IMG/VR virus record: IMGVR_UViG_3300025280_000214
Span: 1-21,700 of that record
Length of the DNA stretch: 21,700 nucleotides
Strand: one strand, 5' to 3'
Source of the DNA: a virus
Below the pieces are notes generated by a model. It was not told where the DNA came from. It saw only the letters and a list, made by a program, of their open reading frames with translations, and did not search any database. The translations under genes were made by a program, and so were the position numbers. This document shows positions 20,005-21,700 of the stretch, in pieces (position 1 is the stretch's first letter; every line of letters starts with the position of its first letter).

Positions 20005-21042
20005 ATGAGACGCTCAGAGTTGGAGACGGTAGGGATCGCTACGCTTCGGGAGTGGGGCCGTGAGTACGGCGTCACGTCGACGATGAAGGCCGACATCATC
20101 GCCGCCCTGGCGGACGATTACCGCGAGGCGATGGACAGGGTGGTGCCAGGAGACACATCGGAGCAGGCGATCTGGCCGTTGGTGCCGGATGCGGCATGCG
20201 AAATCAACGGCGGATACATCGATCCGCCCTGGCTCGCAGAGTTGGAGGCCGCGAGCAGCTTTGGGCATGTCGAGTTGCTGGGCCCGGCAGGCTCCGGCAA
20301 GAGCCTGGGTGTCCACAAGCTGGCGGCTACGCAACGCCGCAGGCTGGCCGTGGTCACGGCAGACGGTGGCCTGCGTAAGCGTGACCTCATCGGCGGGGCA
20401 GGGCTCCGCAACGGGTCGACGGTGTTTCAGGCCAGCGAGTTCGCAGCCGCTGCCCGCAGCGGAGCGTGGGCCCTCATCGACGAGGTCAACATGGCGGAGC
20501 CGGACGCCATCGCCGTCCTGCTAGGGATGCTCGACCACCCCGGCAGCGAGGGCTCCACGTTCACGGTTAACGGGCAGGTGGTGCCCGTACACCCGGACTT
20601 CCGATGCTTTGTGACCCGCAACCCCGGCTACGCCGGTAGCAAGCGGTTGAACGAGGCGTTCGCCGATAGGTTCTGGAGCATAGAGGTGCCGCCCCTACTG
20701 GGCGACAGCCTCGATGCCATGCTGACATCGCACGGTGTAGACGATGCCAACGTACGGCGCATCGCCGTGATGGTGGTCGAGGCGCTGTACCGCAACTGGG
20801 AATCGAACCGAATCGTGTACCAGATAAGCCCACGCCGGGCCCTTCAGGCAGCGGAGATGTACTCCCGCATCGGCAACTCCACGGCGATGTTCTGGACCCT
20901 GCTCACCAAGAGCATCACCACCAAGATCGATACCAAGCATGACCGGGAGGCCGTCGCCCGGATCATCGAGCAGGCTCAGGAAGCATGGCGGCTACTCGAC
21001 AGGCAGACCAACAACGACACTAGGGAGGCACGTAATGTCTAA
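20005..21042 (+). CDS. AAA+ ATPase, MoxR/CobS type
   Basis: A 345-residue ATPase. The N-terminal 45 residues (VGIATLREWGREYGVTSTMK) resemble a SAP/helical lead domain, as in CobS-like proteins. The AAA+ core has Walker A GPAGSGKS (93-100), Walker B WALIDE (155-160) followed by VNMAEPDA, sensor 1 TRNP (204-207), a probable arginine finger near ADRF (Arg222) and sensor 2 in SPRRAL (275-280). ATG 20005 is preceded by GGGAGG six bases upstream; an earlier in-frame TTG is too close to that site. It overlaps the VWA gene by 8 bases. In this family the ATPase remodels a target with a VWA partner acting as adaptor; cobaltochelatase CobS and MoxR are the models. The target here is unknown. GC-rich (about 70%) unlike the structural genes. 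Confidence 0.85.
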   Translation: MRRSELETVGIATLREWGREYGVTSTMKADIIAALADDYREAMDRVVPGDTSEQAIWPLVPDAACEINGGYIDPPWLAELEAASSFGHVELLGPAGSGKSLGVHKLAATQRRRLAVVTADGGLRKRDLIGGAGLRNGSTVFQASEFAAAARSGAWALIDEVNMAEPDAIAVLLGMLDHPGSEGSTFTVNGQVVPVHPDFRCFVTRNPGYAGSKRLNEAFADRFWSIEVPPLLGDSLDAMLTSHGVDDANVRRIAVMVVEALYRNWESNRIVYQISPRRALQAAEMYSRIGNSTAMFWTLLTKSITTKIDTKHDREAVARIIEQAQEAWRLLDRQTNNDTREARNV

Positions 21043-21700
21043 GGCAGACCAGGGTTACAAGGCAGCCAAGCGGAGCACGGGCGGCGGATACGGGCGGGCC
21101 ATCAAGCGCTCCACGTACCTGGCTAAGGCGGGCAAGGATGAACTCGCAGACATCTACCTGCGGACGCAGCAACGGGGCATCATCGATCTGCTTGGCCTCG
21201 ACCACGGCAGCGAGCAGGCCATGATCATCCGGCAGGGGCTGCTCGAGGAATACAACGAGTCCACGATGACCAAGGCGGAGATCGATGCCGCCACGCAGGC
21301 GGAGAGCCGGGGCCTTCAGGCCACCGCCAGCAACGCCAGGAAGACCAACCTCCTCGAGGCTGCGGCGGTGCTGATCGACGCCCTCCAATCCCGTACCCGC
21401 AGCCGGGACAGGCTAGACCTCGAGCAGGGCGACCTCATCGATGACCCCGCCATGCTCATGGTCGACGGCTCCGGCTGGGGCGAGGAGACCTACACCGGCA
21501 CGCAGTACCGGAAGCACATCAACATCGCCCTCGATAACTCAGGCTCCACCCACATGCCGGAGACGGGATACTGCTCCATCGACATGCAACAAGTGGCCTG
21601 GAGCCTGATGGAGATCCTCTACGCTGCGGCGGACCAGTTCCCCGGCATTAGCTGGGATGCGTTCACGTTCAACCGGGTAACGAACCAGCATACCGGGTAC
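21035..21700 (+). CDS. VWA-domain protein, CobT-like (partial)
   Basis: An open frame of 222 codons starting at ATG 21035 (GGGAGG 6 bases upstream) runs off the right edge. The first 150 residues are helical, basic at first (MSKADQGYKAAKRSTGGGYG) then charged, a substrate- or partner-binding region. At 163-171 INIALDNSGS carries the D-x-S-x-S metal-ion-dependent adhesion site of a von Willebrand factor A domain, followed by helical and strand segments expected of that fold (SLMEILYAAADQFPGISWDA). The start lies inside the ATPase gene, so the two are translationally coupled and probably form one complex, like CobS-CobT or MoxR-VWA pairs. The remaining VWA motifs (Thr and Asp of the metal site) must lie beyond the window. 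Confidence 0.82.
   Translation, partial: MSKADQGYKAAKRSTGGGYGRAIKRSTYLAKAGKDELADIYLRTQQRGIIDLLGLDHGSEQAMIIRQGLLEEYNESTMTKAEIDAATQAESRGLQATASNARKTNLLEAAAVLIDALQSRTRSRDRLDLEQGDLIDDPAMLMVDGSGWGEETYTGTQYRKHINIALDNSGSTHMPETGYCSIDMQQVAWSLMEILYAAADQFPGISWDAFTFNRVTNQHTGY

Noticed and set aside
1-21700. CRISPR array, insertion sequence, integrase or attachment site
   Set aside because: No regularly spaced direct repeats, transposase or recombinase motif, or terminal duplication was found on reading both strands.

Overview
The window is one stretch of a tailed double-stranded DNA bacteriophage (Caudoviricetes) genome, probably assembled from a metagenome. The basis is a complete packaging and head module (small terminase, large terminase, portal, scaffold, HK97-fold capsid protein) read on the minus strand, and an unrelated early or accessory operon read on the plus strand. 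The host cannot be fixed from the sequence. Strong AGGAG-type ribosome binding sites and GTG/TTG starts point to a bacterium. The plus-strand operon is much more GC-rich (about 65-70% in sampled 60-base blocks) than the structural genes (about 42-60%), so the genome is a compositional mosaic. TAG is the most common stop codon, which is unusual.

Minus strand, read from 17353 down to 1: small terminase, a 59-residue Cys-rich microprotein, possibly a 24-residue Cys-rich peptide, large terminase, portal, three unrecognised virion-type proteins (666, 250 and 119 residues), one giant 1941-residue protein, scaffold, major capsid protein, a 121-residue Cys-containing protein, a 256-residue likely surface or decoration protein, then a run of small proteins (118, 66, 41 and 42 residues) and the start of a further structural protein cut by the left edge. 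Genes abut or overlap, usually with a good Shine-Dalgarno inside the preceding gene, so this is one late operon. Tail genes are presumably beyond the left edge. The giant protein, with Ala/Gly-rich hydrophobic stretches and a region like those of large polyvalent/internal virion proteins, is inferred to be packaged in the head and ejected with the DNA.

The divergent intergenic region (17354-18116) has no convincing gene. It holds inverted repeats next to the small terminase start (a candidate packaging site or leader structure), candidate promoters facing both ways, several short repeated words, and a sharp switch of GC skew at about 17755 centred on an inverted repeat (a candidate origin).

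Plus strand, 18117 to the right edge: a 273-residue eight-cysteine phage protein, a small frame-disrupted Cys-motif ORF, a 63-residue protein, a 178-residue protein with a possible internal start, then an AAA+ ATPase of the CobS/MoxR type overlapping a von Willebrand factor A (CobT-like) protein that runs off the right edge. The ATPase-VWA pair is the most interesting functional unit. Two of the small genes share a nearly identical 5' leader with a conserved potential hairpin, suggesting duplication or common post-transcriptional control.
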